Made by a program: the position numbers and the translations under genes
Notes under the pieces: generated by a model
What the model was told of the DNA's origin: nothing
Database searches by the model: none
What the model saw: only the letters and a program-made list of their open reading frames with translations
Assembly: GCF_004135935.1 (NCBI RefSeq)
Contig: NZ_CP025086.1
Span: 2,914,001-2,978,000 of the forward strand
Direction: 5' to 3'
Length of the DNA stretch: 64,000 bases
Source: Methylovirgula ligni
Lineage (GTDB): Bacteria > Pseudomonadota > Alphaproteobacteria > Rhizobiales > Beijerinckiaceae
Part shown: piece after piece, positions 8,279 to 17,329 of the stretch
How positions within the stretch are numbered: position 1 is the first letter of the stretch
How the letters are laid out: every line of letters starts with the position of its first letter

Positions 8279-9370
8279 ATGAACGCCCCCCGCTCTAAGG
8301 CCCTGGAAGCCGCGCCGGAATCCGATCGCGTCGATGAGACGCCGCATCCGCGTGAAAATTTCGACTTCTTCGGCCACCACGAGGCGGAGCAGGGGCTGCT
8401 GGAAGCCTATCGCGCCGGCCGCCTGCCGCAAGCTTTCGTCATCGGTGGACCGCCCGGCATCGGCAAGGCGACGCTAGCGTGGCGGCTCGCCCGCTTCCTG
8501 CTCGCGCATCCGGACCCCACGGCAGCGACCGTGCAGGGCGCCAGAGACCTCGGCATCAATGCGAGCGATCCGGTCGCCCACAAGATTGCCGCGATGTCGC
8601 ATGGCGATGTCGCGCTGCTGCGGCGCGAATGGAACGAAAAGGCAAAACCAGCGCGGCATTACACCGAAATCCGCGTCGACGATGTCCGTCAGGCCTCGCA
8701 TCTGTTCCGCAGCGTGGCGGGGGCCGGCGGCTGGCGCATCTGCATCGTGGACAGCGCCGAAGACCTCAACAATTCCGCCGCCAATGCCCTGCTGAAGCTC
8801 ATCGAAGAGCCGCCGCCGCGTTCGCTGTTCCTCATCGTCGCGCATCGGCCGGCGCTGCTCCTGCCGACGCTGCGCTCGCGCTGCCAGATGCTGATCCTGC
8901 GTCCGCTGGCGGACGTCGATATTCTGCGTGTCATCGACGCATTGGGGGCGCCCTGGACCGAAGCGAGCGAGAGCGAGCGCCGGGTGGCCGCCGAACGCGG
9001 GCAGGGCTCCGTCACGACCGCGCTGAGCCTCCTCGCCGACGACGGCATCGCAATCGACAATCAGGTCCGCGCGCTACTTTCCGGCCTGCCGGCGCTCGAC
9101 TGGCGCGCCGTCCATACGCTGGCCGACCGGATCGCCGGCCGCGACCGGACGGCGCAATGCGACCGGGTCATGACCGCCATTGTCGATTGGATCGACGAGC
9201 GGTTGCAGAGTGAGGCGGCGCATGGGGCGGCCCGCCTTGCGCCTTTGGCGGAGGTATGGGAAAAAGCCGCCGACGCGGCGCGGGAAGCCGAGGCTCTCAA
9301 TCTCGACAAACGGCCCGTCATCCTGTCGATTTTCGCCGAACTCGCGGCGGCCAGGGCGGCCAGCGCCTGA
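8279..9370 (+). CDS. holB: DNA polymerase III subunit delta'
   Basis: Clamp-loader subunit of the replicative polymerase. The AAA+ core shows a Walker A-like GGPPGIGKATLA near residue 59, the family-typical IRVDDVRQASHLF segment, the NNSAANALLKLIEEPPP helix and the LPTLRSRCQML (SRC) sensor motif. At 363 residues it is full length. It follows tmk, precedes metG in the same direction and ends just before a REP-like palindromic element. Confidence 0.95.
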   Translation: MNAPRSKALEAAPESDRVDETPHPRENFDFFGHHEAEQGLLEAYRAGRLPQAFVIGGPPGIGKATLAWRLARFLLAHPDPTAATVQGARDLGINASDPVAHKIAAMSHGDVALLRREWNEKAKPARHYTEIRVDDVRQASHLFRSVAGAGGWRICIVDSAEDLNNSAANALLKLIEEPPPRSLFLIVAHRPALLLPTLRSRCQMLILRPLADVDILRVIDALGAPWTEASESERRVAAERGQGSVTTALSLLADDGIAIDNQVRALLSGLPALDWRAVHTLADRIAGRDRTAQCDRVMTAIVDWIDERLQSEAAHGAARLAPLAEVWEKAADAAREAEALNLDKRPVILSIFAELAAARAASA

Positions 9371-9391
9371 GGCCCTGCCGCGTCACGGCCG

Positions 9392-9503
9392 GAGCGGGAT
9401 GCGAAAAAGTGGATGCCGGTTTTTCGCACAAATCCCGCTCTAAATTTCGTGAATCGATCACGTTCATGATTTCGCATCGGTTCGATCCGAAATCGTCGTG
9501 ATC
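9392..9503. repeat. REP-like nested palindromic element, two units
   Basis: The holB-metG gap is filled by two nested inverted repeats. The first (9392-9440) pairs GAGCGGGAT with ATCCCGCTC and, inside it, TGCGAAAAA with TTTTTCGCA around a GTGGATGCCGG core. The second (9456-9503) pairs GATCACG with CGTGATC and ATTTCG with CGAAAT. The same core appears near 59071-59085. Elements of this kind are dispersed in Hyphomicrobiales genomes. Confidence 0.8.
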
Positions 9504-9518
9504 CAGTGAGCTTCGAGC

Positions 9519-11069
9519 ATGGCCAAGCGCCCGACCTTCTACATCACGACCGCGATTCCCTATGCCAATGGCGCACCGCATATCGGCCACGCCTATGAGC
9601 GCATCGCGACCGATGCGATCCAGCGGTTCAAGCGGCTCGACGGCTACGACGTCCTGTTCTGCACCGGCATGGACGAACATGGTCAGAAGATGCAGCAGAC
9701 GGCGGCGCGGGAAGGGATAATCCCGCTTGAGCTCGCCGACCGCACGGCGGCGCAATTCGCGGCCATGGGCGAGGCGCTCGACGCCAGGGCCGATGTGATC
9801 GTCCGCACGACGAGCGCAGCGCATCGCGAAGCCTCGCAGGAAATCTGGCGGCGCATGGAAGCCAACGGCGACATTTACCTTTCCAAATATCCGGGGTGGT
9901 ACTCGGTCCGCGACGAAGCCTTCTTCGACGAATCCGAACTCACCAAAGACGCGGGCGGAAAATATCTCGCGCCGAGCGGCGCGCCGGTCGAATGGGTGGA
10001 GGAGGAAAGCTATTATTTCCGCCTCTCCGCCTATCAGGAGAAATTGCTCGCGCATTATCGCGACAATCCCGATTTCGTCGTGCCGGAGACCTATCGCAAC
10101 GAGATCGTCTCATTCGTCGAGCGCGGGCTGACCGATCTCTCGATCAGCCGCTCGACGTTCGATTGGGGCGTTCCGGTGCCCGGCGATCCGAAGCATGTGA
10201 TGTATGTGTGGGTCGACGCGCTGACCAATTACATCACCGGCACCGGCTTTCCCTGGGATAAGGACGCGACGCGGAAGAAATTCTGGCCCGCCGACGCGCA
10301 TGTGATCGGCAAGGACATCACCCGCTTTCACGCGATCTATTGGCCGGCCTTTCTCATGTCGGCCGGGATTGCGGTGCCGAAGCAGATCGTCGTGCACGGC
10401 TTTCTGTTCAATCGCGGGGAAAAAATGTCGAAGTCGGTCGGCAATGTCATCAGCCCCGGCGATCTCATCGCGACCTATGGCGTCGATCAACTGCGCTATT
10501 TCTTCCTGCGCGAAGTGCCCTTCGGACAGGACGGCAATTATTCGCATGACTCGATCGTCAACCGCATCAATGCCGACCTCGCCAACGATCTCGGCAATCT
10601 GGCGCAGCGCTCGCTCTCGATGATCGGCAAGAATTTTGGCGGCCGCCTGCCGCAGCCGGGCGCTTATACGGAAGCGGACGAGGCAATCCTCGCTGCTGCC
10701 GACGAACTCGCCGGAAAGACCCGCGCGGCGATGAAGAGCTTCGCCCTGCATACGGTCCTTGCCGACATCTGGCGCGTCGTGGGCGATGCCAACCGCTATT
10801 TCGCCGCCGAGGAGCCCTGGACGAAGAAGAAAACCGATCCCGAGCGCATGGGCACGATCCTCTATGTAACGGCGCAGGTTCTGCGCATCGTCGCTCTGCT
10901 GACACAGCCCTTCACGCCGCAAGCGGCCGGGCGGCTGCTCGATCTGCTTGCCGTGGCGCCGGAACATCGCGATTTCAGTTTCGCGCGGCAGGCCGACCCG
11001 GACGCGCCGGATCGCGCTCTGCCCGAACCTTCGCCGATCTTCCCGCGTTATGTGGAACCGGCGGCGTAA
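9519..11069 (+). CDS. metG: Methionyl-tRNA synthetase
   Basis: Charges initiator and elongator tRNA-Met. The class I signatures are intact: [13 protein letters not shown] (HIGH) near residue 20 and [10 protein letters not shown] (KMSKS) near residue 304. The zinc-binding cysteines of E. coli-type MetRS are not apparent, so it looks like the zinc-less short form usual in alphaproteobacteria. At 516 residues it lacks the C-terminal tRNA-binding appended domain. A TatD-type nuclease follows after only six bases, suggesting one transcript. Confidence 0.96.
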   Translation: MAKRPTFYITTAIPYANGAPHIGHAYERIATDAIQRFKRLDGYDVLFCTGMDEHGQKMQQTAAREGIIPLELADRTAAQFAAMGEALDARADVIVRTTSAAHREASQEIWRRMEANGDIYLSKYPGWYSVRDEAFFDESELTKDAGGKYLAPSGAPVEWVEEESYYFRLSAYQEKLLAHYRDNPDFVVPETYRNEIVSFVERGLTDLSISRSTFDWGVPVPGDPKHVMYVWVDALTNYITGTGFPWDKDATRKKFWPADAHVIGKDITRFHAIYWPAFLMSAGIAVPKQIVVHGFLFNRGEKMSKSVGNVISPGDLIATYGVDQLRYFFLREVPFGQDGNYSHDSIVNRINADLANDLGNLAQRSLSMIGKNFGGRLPQPGAYTEADEAILAAADELAGKTRAAMKSFALHTVLADIWRVVGDANRYFAAEEPWTKKKTDPERMGTILYVTAQVLRIVALLTQPFTPQAAGRLLDLLAVAPEHRDFSFARQADPDAPDRALPEPSPIFPRYVEPAA

Positions 11070-11075
11070 CACCAG

Positions 11076-11864
11076 ATGCTGATCGACTCGCATTGCCATC
11101 TCGATTTTTCCGACTTCGCGAGCGACCGCGACGGCGTTGTCGCGCGCGCGCGCGCGGCAGGGCTCAAGCGGATGATCACGATCTCGACCCGTGTCGCGAA
11201 ATTCGCCGAAATCCGCGCCCTGGCGGAAGCCTATGAGGACGTGTTCTGCACCATCGGCACGCATCCGATGAACGCCAAGGAGGAGCAGGTTTCGGTCGAA
11301 GAACTCATTGCCTTGGCGCAATATGAGAAATGCGTCGGCATCGGCGAAGCCGGGCTCGACTATCATTACGACGACACGCCGCACGATCTCGCCGCGCAGG
11401 TCTTCCGGACGCACATCGCCGCCGCGCGCGAAACCGGCCTGCCGCTCGTCATCCATTCCCGCGATGCCGACGACGACATGGCGAAAATCCTCGAAGAAGA
11501 AATGGGGAAGGGCGCTTTCAAGGCCATCTTGCATTGCTTTACGTCGACGCGCAGGCTGGCGGAGGCGGGTGTCGCGCTGGGGCTTTATGTTTCCTTCTCG
11601 GGTTTGCTGACCTTCAAGAAATCCGACGAGCTGCGTGCCATCGCCCGCGGCGTGCCAAACGAGCGCCTGCTGGTCGAGACAGACGCGCCCTACCTCGCCC
11701 CCGTCCCTTATCGCGGCAAGCGCAATGAGCCGGCCTATGTCGCGGAAACGGCGAAAGTTCTGGCTGAGGTCAAGGGGCTGACGCCCGCCGAACTCGCTGC
11801 GATCACCAGCGCCAATGTCCTGCGGCTTTTCACGAAAATGCCGGCGCCGGTGGTGGCCGCGTGA
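11076..11864 (+). CDS. TatD-family metal-dependent hydrolase
   Basis: A TIM-barrel metallohydrolase of the TatD/YcfH deoxyribonuclease family. Metal-ligand motifs are visible: DSHCHLDF at the start, GIGEAGLDYHYD, VIHSRDADDD, ILHCFTS and VETDAPYLAPVP. The 262-residue length is typical. It is tightly coupled to metG upstream, and its stop codon overlaps the GTG of the next metallohydrolase. The metG-tatD-MBL order recurs in this bacterial class. The physiological substrate is uncertain; 3'-5' DNA or D-aminoacyl-tRNA activities are known for relatives. Confidence 0.93.
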   Translation: MLIDSHCHLDFSDFASDRDGVVARARAAGLKRMITISTRVAKFAEIRALAEAYEDVFCTIGTHPMNAKEEQVSVEELIALAQYEKCVGIGEAGLDYHYDDTPHDLAAQVFRTHIAAARETGLPLVIHSRDADDDMAKILEEEMGKGAFKAILHCFTSTRRLAEAGVALGLYVSFSGLLTFKKSDELRAIARGVPNERLLVETDAPYLAPVPYRGKRNEPAYVAETAKVLAEVKGLTPAELAAITSANVLRLFTKMPAPVVAA

Positions 11865-12658
11865 GCCTTGCCATCACCATCCTTGGCTGCGGATCGTCCG
11901 CCGGCGTGCCGCGTGTCGGCCAGGGCTGGGGCGCCTGCGATCCCAATAACCCGAAAAATCGCCGCCGCCGCTGCGCGATCTTCGTCGAGCAGACCAATGC
12001 CGAAGGCGCCAAGACGCAGGTTCTGATCGACATGGGGCCGGATTTACGCGCCCAATTGCTCGATCTCGGCATCGACCGGCTCGATGCGATCCTGCTGACC
12101 CACGCGCACGCCGACCATACGCATGGCATCGATGAAGTTCGCCCGCTGGTCATCATGCACCGGCGGCGGATCGATCTCTATATGGATGCGCCGACCTCGG
12201 CCGTCGTGCGCAGCCATTTCGGCTATATTTTCGAGACGCCTGACGGCAGCTATTACCCGCCGCTGCTCAATGACCGGCGGCTGACGCCGGGCGAAGCGGT
12301 GACGATCGCAGGGCCGGGCGGCGTGATCAGCTTCACGCCGTTCCGGCTGAGCCACGGCGAGATCGACGCCCTCGGCTTCCGGATCGGCGATATCGCCTAT
12401 ACGCCGGACTTGAACGGCATTCCCGTGGAAAGCGAGCGCTATCTGCGCGGGCTCGATCTGTGGATCGTGGATGCCTTGCGCTATACGCCGCATCCAAGCC
12501 ATTTCTCAGTCGCGGAAACTCTGGATTGGATCGGGAAATTGCAGCCGCGGCGCGCCATCCTGACCAACCTCCATACCGACGTCGATTTCGAGCAGATCCG
12601 GCACAAATTGCCGCCGCATGTCGAGCCGGCCTATGACGGCCTGCGGGTCGAGCGATAA
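11861..12658 (+). CDS. Metallo-beta-lactamase-fold hydrolase, PhnP-like
   Basis: A 265-residue hydrolase with the signature THAHADHTHGID (HxHxDH), downstream ligands in RLSHGEIDALGF and YTPDLNG, and LRYTPHPSHFSV. The early motif LGCGSSAGVPR and a DPNNPKNRRRRC segment are characteristic of PhnP-type cyclic phosphodiesterases and relatives. No phn genes are nearby, so a role in phosphonate breakdown is not implied. The GTG start overlaps the stop of the preceding gene. It is the last gene before the dif-like site. Confidence 0.88.
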   Translation: MSLAITILGCGSSAGVPRVGQGWGACDPNNPKNRRRRCAIFVEQTNAEGAKTQVLIDMGPDLRAQLLDLGIDRLDAILLTHAHADHTHGIDEVRPLVIMHRRRIDLYMDAPTSAVVRSHFGYIFETPDGSYYPPLLNDRRLTPGEAVTIAGPGGVISFTPFRLSHGEIDALGFRIGDIAYTPDLNGIPVESERYLRGLDLWIVDALRYTPHPSHFSVAETLDWIGKLQPRRAILTNLHTDVDFEQIRHKLPPHVEPAYDGLRVER

Positions 12659-12703
12659 AGAGCTGGACCAGCCAAGCCGTCCGGTGGTCGAAATTACCTG
12701 CCA

Positions 12704-12731
12704 TAGTTCCATAATATTGATTATGCGAATC
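12704..12731 (-). other. dif: Candidate chromosomal dif site (XerC/XerD recombination site)
   Basis: Read on the minus strand, the 28 bases consist of an 11-base XerC-like arm GATTCGCATAA, a 6-base centre TCAATA and an 11-base XerD-like arm TTATGGAACTA. The core CGCATAATCAATATTATG differs from the E. coli dif core only in the central bases. GGGNAGGG octamers (KOPS-like) flank it with consistent polarity: 7580, 8999, 9709 and 11505 on the plus strand; 14199, 14727, 14817, 22469, 36623, 54677, 57719 and 61909 on the minus strand. All point to the site. Arm homology is by eye against remembered dif sequences. Confidence 0.72.
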
Positions 12732-13049
12732 GCAGATATGCAATTCTTTGATTCCAAAACAACTCCCCGCGGCCCACTTCGAAGCCGCTAAGGCATAGCC
12801 GAACCGAAATCGAACATTGGGGTCGCAGTTTGACGCAAAAGCGGTAGCCAAGAGGCTGGCACATCTGCTATCAATACCGGAAAGGCGGGACTTTCGGCAT
12901 TTCTGGATAAAAGTCAGAGCGTACATTGTGAACGGGTGGCGTCGGGCCGCTCGTCTTCAACCGTGTCTGAACTGTCCAAGGGGCGAACGGCCTGCGGCGC
13001 GTCGCTTTCGAGCGACCCGTCGGGATTGAAAGTTTAAAATAGGCATCTC
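12732..13049 (+). other. Non-coding gap and probable long leader of the cold-shock gene
   Basis: No convincing gene lies between the dif-like site and the cold-shock start. A 70-codon open frame at 12817-13029 lacks a ribosome-binding site and a recognisable product. Cold-shock genes often have long structured 5' leaders, and the AT-rich stretch AAAGTTTAAAATAGG just before the ATG would suit the ribosome-binding region of one. No promoter was firmly identified. Confidence 0.4.
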
Positions 13050-13703
13050 ATGAGCAAGGGTAAAGAATTCCGCGGGCCGAGGAAACGTGGCTTTGACGAT
13101 GACGGTCCGTCTCCTTACGATTCCCCCCGTCCCAGCCGGTCCAGACCTTCTTTCGGCGGCGGTGGTTTTGGCGGTCCGGATATTGCGCCGTCGGCGCCTT
13201 CGGGCACTCCAGTCGATGCGGTCGTCAAATGGTTCAAGGGTGACAAGGGCTTTGGCTTTGTCGAATTGAGCAATGGCACGGGCGACGCCTTCCTCCATAT
13301 CGGCGCTTTACAGAATGCCGGCTATGAGACGGTTCCGCCGGGCGCGAAGCTGAAGGTCTACGTCGGCACTGGCGCCAAGGGCGCGCAAGTGACCCGCGTG
13401 CTCGAAGTGGACACGGCTGGCGCCGCCGAGCGCGCGCCCGCACCGCGCTTCAACGAGGCGCGGCCGGCGCGCCGTAATCCCGATCCCGCGACCGCGATTC
13501 AGGTCAGCGGCACGGTCAAATGGTTCGATGACAACAAGGGCTTCGGTTTCGTTCAGTCGAACGATGGCGGCAAGGATGTCTTCGTCCACATTTCGATCCT
13601 CGGCACTTCCGGCGTGCATCATCTCGCCGAAGGTCAAGCGGTGACAATGCGCGTCGTCGATACGCCGAAAGGCCGCGAAGCCTTGTCGATCGCCCTCGCC
13701 TGA
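13050..13703 (+). CDS. Double cold-shock-domain protein
   Basis: The 217-residue protein carries two cold-shock domains, at about residues 50-115 and 150-215. Each has RNP1-like KGFGFV motifs (KWFKGDKGFGFV and KWFDDNKGFGFV) and RNP2-like sequences (DAFLHI, DVFVHI), so both should bind single-stranded nucleic acid. The first 45 residues and the 30-residue linker are Arg/Pro/Ser-rich and probably disordered. This two-domain type is characteristic of Hyphomicrobiales. It is followed by a strong intrinsic terminator. Confidence 0.93.
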   Translation: MSKGKEFRGPRKRGFDDDGPSPYDSPRPSRSRPSFGGGGFGGPDIAPSAPSGTPVDAVVKWFKGDKGFGFVELSNGTGDAFLHIGALQNAGYETVPPGAKLKVYVGTGAKGAQVTRVLEVDTAGAAERAPAPRFNEARPARRNPDPATAIQVSGTVKWFDDNKGFGFVQSNDGGKDVFVHISILGTSGVHHLAEGQAVTMRVVDTPKGREALSIALA

Positions 13704-13730
13704 CGTTCCCGTCCGGCTTTACAATTTCCA

Positions 13731-13763
13731 CGGCGCGAGGTTCTGCCTCGCGCCGTTTTCTTT
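13731..13763 (+). terminator. Intrinsic terminator after the cold-shock gene
   Basis: CGGCGCGAGG pairs perfectly with CCTCGCGCCG around a 5-base loop (TTCTG) and is followed by TTTTCTTT, a standard Rho-independent terminator. Confidence 0.9.
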
Positions 13764-13771
13764 GACCGGCC

Positions 13772-14566
13772 ATGCAGAAATCTCGCGACATCAAAAAGCT
13801 CCTCGAGATCATGGCGACGCTGCGCACGCCGCAGACCGGCTGCTCCTGGGACCTGGAACAGACCTTTTCGACCATCGCGCCTTACACGATCGAGGAAGCC
13901 TACGAGGTCGCTGATGCGATCGCCCGCGCCGACCTTGCCGATCTCAAGGACGAACTGGGCGATCTGCTGCTTCAGGTCGTTTTCCACGCGCGTATGGCCG
14001 AGGAAGAAAAGGCGTTCGATTTCGGCGACGTTGTCGAGGCCATCACCGCCAAGATGATCCGCCGCCATCCGCATATCTTCGGCGACAGGCGCGATCTGTC
14101 GACAGACGCGGTCAAGGGTCTTTGGGCCGAGATCAAAGCGCAGGAGAAAGCCGAAAAACCGGCGCGCGAGGAGGGTTTGCTCGGCGAGATCCCTCTTACC
14201 CTGCCCGGTCTGACGCGCGCGGTGAAATTGCAGGCCAAGGCCGCCACCGTGGGCTTCGATTGGAACGATGTCCGGCTCGTGCTCGACAAAATCCGTGAAG
14301 AGACAGCCGAAATCGAGGCCGCGCTCGACAGCAAAGACGCTTCCGCGATCGCGGCGGAAACCGGCGATCTTCTGTTCGCCGTCGCCAATCTCGCACGCCA
14401 TATCGGCGCCGATCCGGAGGCGGCGATCCGCGGCACCAATGAAAAATTCATGCGCCGGTTCGCCTATATCGAACGCGAGATCGCACGCGGCGGCAAAAAG
14501 CTTGGCGAGGTGAGCCTTGCGGACATGGACGCGCTCTGGAACACCGCCAAAACGCTGGAGAAATAG
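13772..14566 (+). CDS. mazG: Nucleoside triphosphate pyrophosphohydrolase MazG
   Basis: Hydrolyses (d)NTPs to monophosphates and pyrophosphate, a housecleaning role. The N-terminal MazG domain has the hallmark CSWDLEQTFSTI and EEAYEVADAI, with KDELGDLLLQVVFHARMAEE carrying the EExxE/ExxD metal ligands. A second MazG unit near residues 165-225 has VLDKIREETAEIEAAL and ETGDLLFAVANLARHIG. The 264-residue two-domain form is standard. It converges on hflX with a gap of only nine bases. Confidence 0.95.
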   Translation: MQKSRDIKKLLEIMATLRTPQTGCSWDLEQTFSTIAPYTIEEAYEVADAIARADLADLKDELGDLLLQVVFHARMAEEEKAFDFGDVVEAITAKMIRRHPHIFGDRRDLSTDAVKGLWAEIKAQEKAEKPAREEGLLGEIPLTLPGLTRAVKLQAKAATVGFDWNDVRLVLDKIREETAEIEAALDSKDASAIAAETGDLLFAVANLARHIGADPEAAIRGTNEKFMRRFAYIEREIARGGKKLGEVSLADMDALWNTAKTLEK

Positions 14567-14575
14567 AGCCCGGCG

Positions 14576-16003
14576 CTACCCGGCGCGCGCAGCCTTCGGC
14601 GCCAGGCGAAAGCGCTGACGCACATTGTCGGCCATGGCCGACGGCACGCTTACAGTAAGGAGCAGCGCGCCGTCGCTCGTCTCGCGGCGGCCCAGCACTT
14701 CGGTGTGCTCGTAGAGCCAATGCCGGCCCTGCCCGTCGCCGGCGTCCAGCGCCAGATCAAGCGTGACGCGCTCATTCGCGAGCAGGGATTCGACACGCGC
14801 CAGAAGCTCGTCGACGCCCTGCCCGGTCAGGGCCGAGATCAGCACTGGCCGCGCCTTAGACGGCCGCCGCCGCGCCGCATTGAGCAGAACCAGGGCGCGC
14901 TCGGCATCGACGACGTCGATTTTGTTCCAGACTTCGAGAACGCGTCCCGGCTGTTCAAAATCAATTCCAAGTTCGGCGAGCACCTTTTCGACATCGGCGC
15001 GCTGCGCCTCGCTGTCCTCATGCGCGATATCGCGCACATGAAGGATGACATCCGCCTCCAGAACTTCCTCGAGCGTCGCCTTGAAGGCAGCGATCAACAT
15101 GGTCGGCAGATCGGAAATGAATCCCACCGTATCGGACAGGATGATCTCGCTGCCGCGCGGCAGCTTGATTGCCCGCAGCGTGGGATCGAGCGTTGCGAAC
15201 AGCAAATCCTCGGCGAGGACGCCGGCCTGCGTCAGCCGGTTGAACAGCGTCGACTTGCCAGCATTGGTATAGCCAACGAGCGCCACGACCGGATAGGGCA
15301 CGGCGCGCCGGCTCTTGCGGTGCAGACCGCGGGTTTTCTTGACCTTTTCGAGATCGCGCTCAATCCGGGTGATGCGCTCCTGAATCAGCCGGCGGTCGGT
15401 CTCGATTTGCGTCTCGCCGGGGCCGCCCAAAAAGCCGAAACCGCCGCGCTGGCGCTCGAGATGGGTCCACGAGCGCACGAGCCGTGATTTCTGATAATTG
15501 AGATGCGCAAGCTCGACCTGCAGCGTGCCTTCGCGCGTCAGCGCACGGCGGCCGAAAATTTCCAGGATCAGCCCGGTGCGGTCGATCACCTTGGCGTCGA
15601 AAGCCTTTTCCAGATTGCGCTGCTGAACGGGTGAGAGCGCGCAATCCATGATGACGAGGTCGATCGCCTCGTCCTTCGTCCGTGTGGCGAGCGCCTCGAC
15701 CTTGCCCTGGCCGAGATAGGTCGCGGGGCGGATCTGCGACAGGCTGACGATCTCCGTGCCGACGACGTCCACATCGATCGCCTCGGCGAGGCCGCGCGCC
15801 TCGGCGATCCGCGCCTCGGACGAACGGCTTTCGTCAACCGTCCGGGTGACGGCAGCTTCGGCGCGGCGTTGTTGGCGCGGATTGAGATAAGCCCCGACGA
15901 CCAGTGCGCGCGTGCGCGCCGTCTTGGTCTCCACGGCGCGGCGCGTTTTGGGCCGCCGCGTCTCCTCCAAGCCAGTTTGCACGTCAGCTTGCCGCTGCGT
16001 CAC
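14576..16003 (-). CDS. hflX: GTPase HflX
   Basis: Ribosome-associated GTPase that splits stalled 70S ribosomes. The N-terminal HflX domain ([25 protein letters not shown]) is followed by the glycine-rich [20 protein letters not shown] linker. The G-domain then shows [14 protein letters not shown] (G1), [10 protein letters not shown] (G3) and NKID (G4). The GTG start overlaps the hfq stop codon as GTGA, so translation is coupled, as in many alphaproteobacteria. At 475 residues it is full length. The N-terminus is basic, with several Arg/Lys and Thr residues. Confidence 0.95.
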   Translation of the reverse strand: MTQRQADVQTGLEETRRPKTRRAVETKTARTRALVVGAYLNPRQQRRAEAAVTRTVDESRSSEARIAEARGLAEAIDVDVVGTEIVSLSQIRPATYLGQGKVEALATRTKDEAIDLVIMDCALSPVQQRNLEKAFDAKVIDRTGLILEIFGRRALTREGTLQVELAHLNYQKSRLVRSWTHLERQRGGFGFLGGPGETQIETDRRLIQERITRIERDLEKVKKTRGLHRKSRRAVPYPVVALVGYTNAGKSTLFNRLTQAGVLAEDLLFATLDPTLRAIKLPRGSEIILSDTVGFISDLPTMLIAAFKATLEEVLEADVILHVRDIAHEDSEAQRADVEKVLAELGIDFEQPGRVLEVWNKIDVVDAERALVLLNAARRRPSKARPVLISALTGQGVDELLARVESLLANERVTLDLALDAGDGQGRHWLYEHTEVLGRRETSDGALLLTVSVPSAMADNVRQRFRLAPKAARAG

Positions 16004-16254
16004 GACCCCGCCGTGGTTTCTTCACCGGGCTCAAACATCTGGATCGGATGGCCCGGCATGATGGTGGAGATCGCATGCTTGTAGACGAGCTGGGAATGAC
16101 CGTCACGGCGCAACAAGACGCAGAAATTGTCAAACCAGGTCACAACGCCCTGCAGTTTGACGCCGTTGACCAAAAAAATGGTGAGGGGGACTTTGTTCTT
16201 CCGGACAAAATTGAGAAATGTGTCCTGCAAATTCTGAGTGCGTTCGGCCGCCAT
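16000..16254 (-). CDS. hfq: RNA chaperone Hfq
   Basis: The 84-residue Sm-like hexamer subunit binds small RNAs and A-rich mRNA tails. Sm1 (residues 22-50) includes [28 protein letters not shown], and the YKHAIST Sm2 motif is intact. The [14 protein letters not shown] proximal-face helix is present. The C-terminus is short ([11 protein letters not shown]), as usual in alphaproteobacteria. It forms an operon with hflX downstream, and the gene upstream in the same direction is the D-amino-acid aminotransferase about 200 bases away. In nitrogen-fixing relatives Hfq affects nif regulation, but nif genes are absent from this window. Confidence 0.97.
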   Translation of the reverse strand: MAAERTQNLQDTFLNFVRKNKVPLTIFLVNGVKLQGVVTWFDNFCVLLRRDGHSQLVYKHAISTIMPGHPIQMFEPGEETTAGS

Positions 16255-16455
16255 TTTCTTTTTCCAGTTCTTTTTTTAGGGCCGTGGTTTGGCAGAACCC
16301 GGCCCGCTCTTTAGACGAAAAGGCAACAAGGTGGACCGGCTGGCAGCTTGGCGTTCCCGCCGATCGCGCGCATTAGACCCATGCGGCGGCAAAGCTGCAA
16401 GAGGAACTTTCTCCCACTTGCCGCCAGCCAAATCCTTCCCTAACAGCTTGGCATT

Positions 16456-17316
16456 TTACGGCGTGGCCTTAGCGAAATTGTGAAATTGCGCCCGCAGGCT
16501 CGTCGCCAGCGCGCCGGGCTTACCGTCCCCGATGACAACGTCGTCGATGGCGGCGACGGGCATGACGAGCGTCGTCGCGCCGGTGATGAAGGCCTCGGTC
16601 GCCCGCTTCGCCTCTTCGAGGCTAAAGCGGCGCTCTTCAAGCCTGAGGCCCTTCGCAGCGATGAGGTCGAGCAATGTCGTCCGTGTGACCCCCCGCAGGA
16701 TCGACTGATCGACCTGATGTGTGACGATCGTCTTGTCCGCCGTGACAATCCAGGCGTTGGAGGCCGCCCCTTCGGTCACCATGCCGTCGGCATCGATGAG
16801 CCAGGCTTCGTAAGCGCCCTCCTCTTTCGCCGCCTGCCGCGCCAGGACGTTCGGGAGAAGATTTATCGTCTTGATATCAGGCCGCTTCCAACGGATGTCC
16901 GGCAGCGAGATGACCTTGATGCCCTTGGCCGCCAGCGCTGTGCCTTTGGCGGGATCGATCGCCTTGGCGGTGACGACAAGGCTCGGCCGCACGGCCGGAA
17001 CCGGAAAGGCATGATCACGCGGCGCCACCCCCCTTGTGACCTGAACATAGACATAGCCGTCGCGCACCTTGTTGCGGGTCAACACCTCGCGCAACACCAG
17101 CGACAGTGCACCCGGCACCAGAGGCTGAGCAATTCGCAATTCGCTCAGCGAGCGCTCCAGCCGGGCGAGATGGCGCGCCTCATCGATCAGGACGCCGGCC
17201 CTGACCTCGCAAACCTCGTAGACGCCGTCGCCGAGCTGATAACCGCGATCCTCGATCGAAACGGTCGCCTGGCCCTGCGGCAGATAGCGCCCGTTCACAT
17301 AAGCAATACGCCCCAC
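16456..17316 (-). CDS. dat: D-amino-acid aminotransferase (class IV PLP enzyme)
   Basis: A fold-type IV aminotransferase of about 286 residues that probably interconverts D-alanine and D-glutamate. It has the N-terminal AYVNGRYLPQGQATVSIEDRGYQLGDGVYEV, the PLP-lysine region RWKRPDIKTINLLPNVLA (K of DIKTIN), and the EGAASNAWIV and SILRGVTR cofactor motifs. The frame is open to a TTG at 17343 that would overlap ntrX. The GTG at 17316 has AGGTCGG close upstream and gives the usual family length. It sits directly downstream of ntrX, an arrangement repeated in relatives. Confidence 0.87.
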   Translation of the reverse strand: MGRIAYVNGRYLPQGQATVSIEDRGYQLGDGVYEVCEVRAGVLIDEARHLARLERSLSELRIAQPLVPGALSLVLREVLTRNKVRDGYVYVQVTRGVAPRDHAFPVPAVRPSLVVTAKAIDPAKGTALAAKGIKVISLPDIRWKRPDIKTINLLPNVLARQAAKEEGAYEAWLIDADGMVTEGAASNAWIVTADKTIVTHQVDQSILRGVTRTTLLDLIAAKGLRLEERRFSLEEAKRATEAFITGATTLVMPVAAIDDVVIGDGKPGALATSLRAQFHNFAKATP

Positions 17317-17329
17317 CCGACCTGCTCTC

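Noticed and set aside
12817-13029. 70-codon open frame before the cold-shock gene
   Set aside because: It has no ribosome-binding site and no recognised similarity, and the region is better explained as leader.
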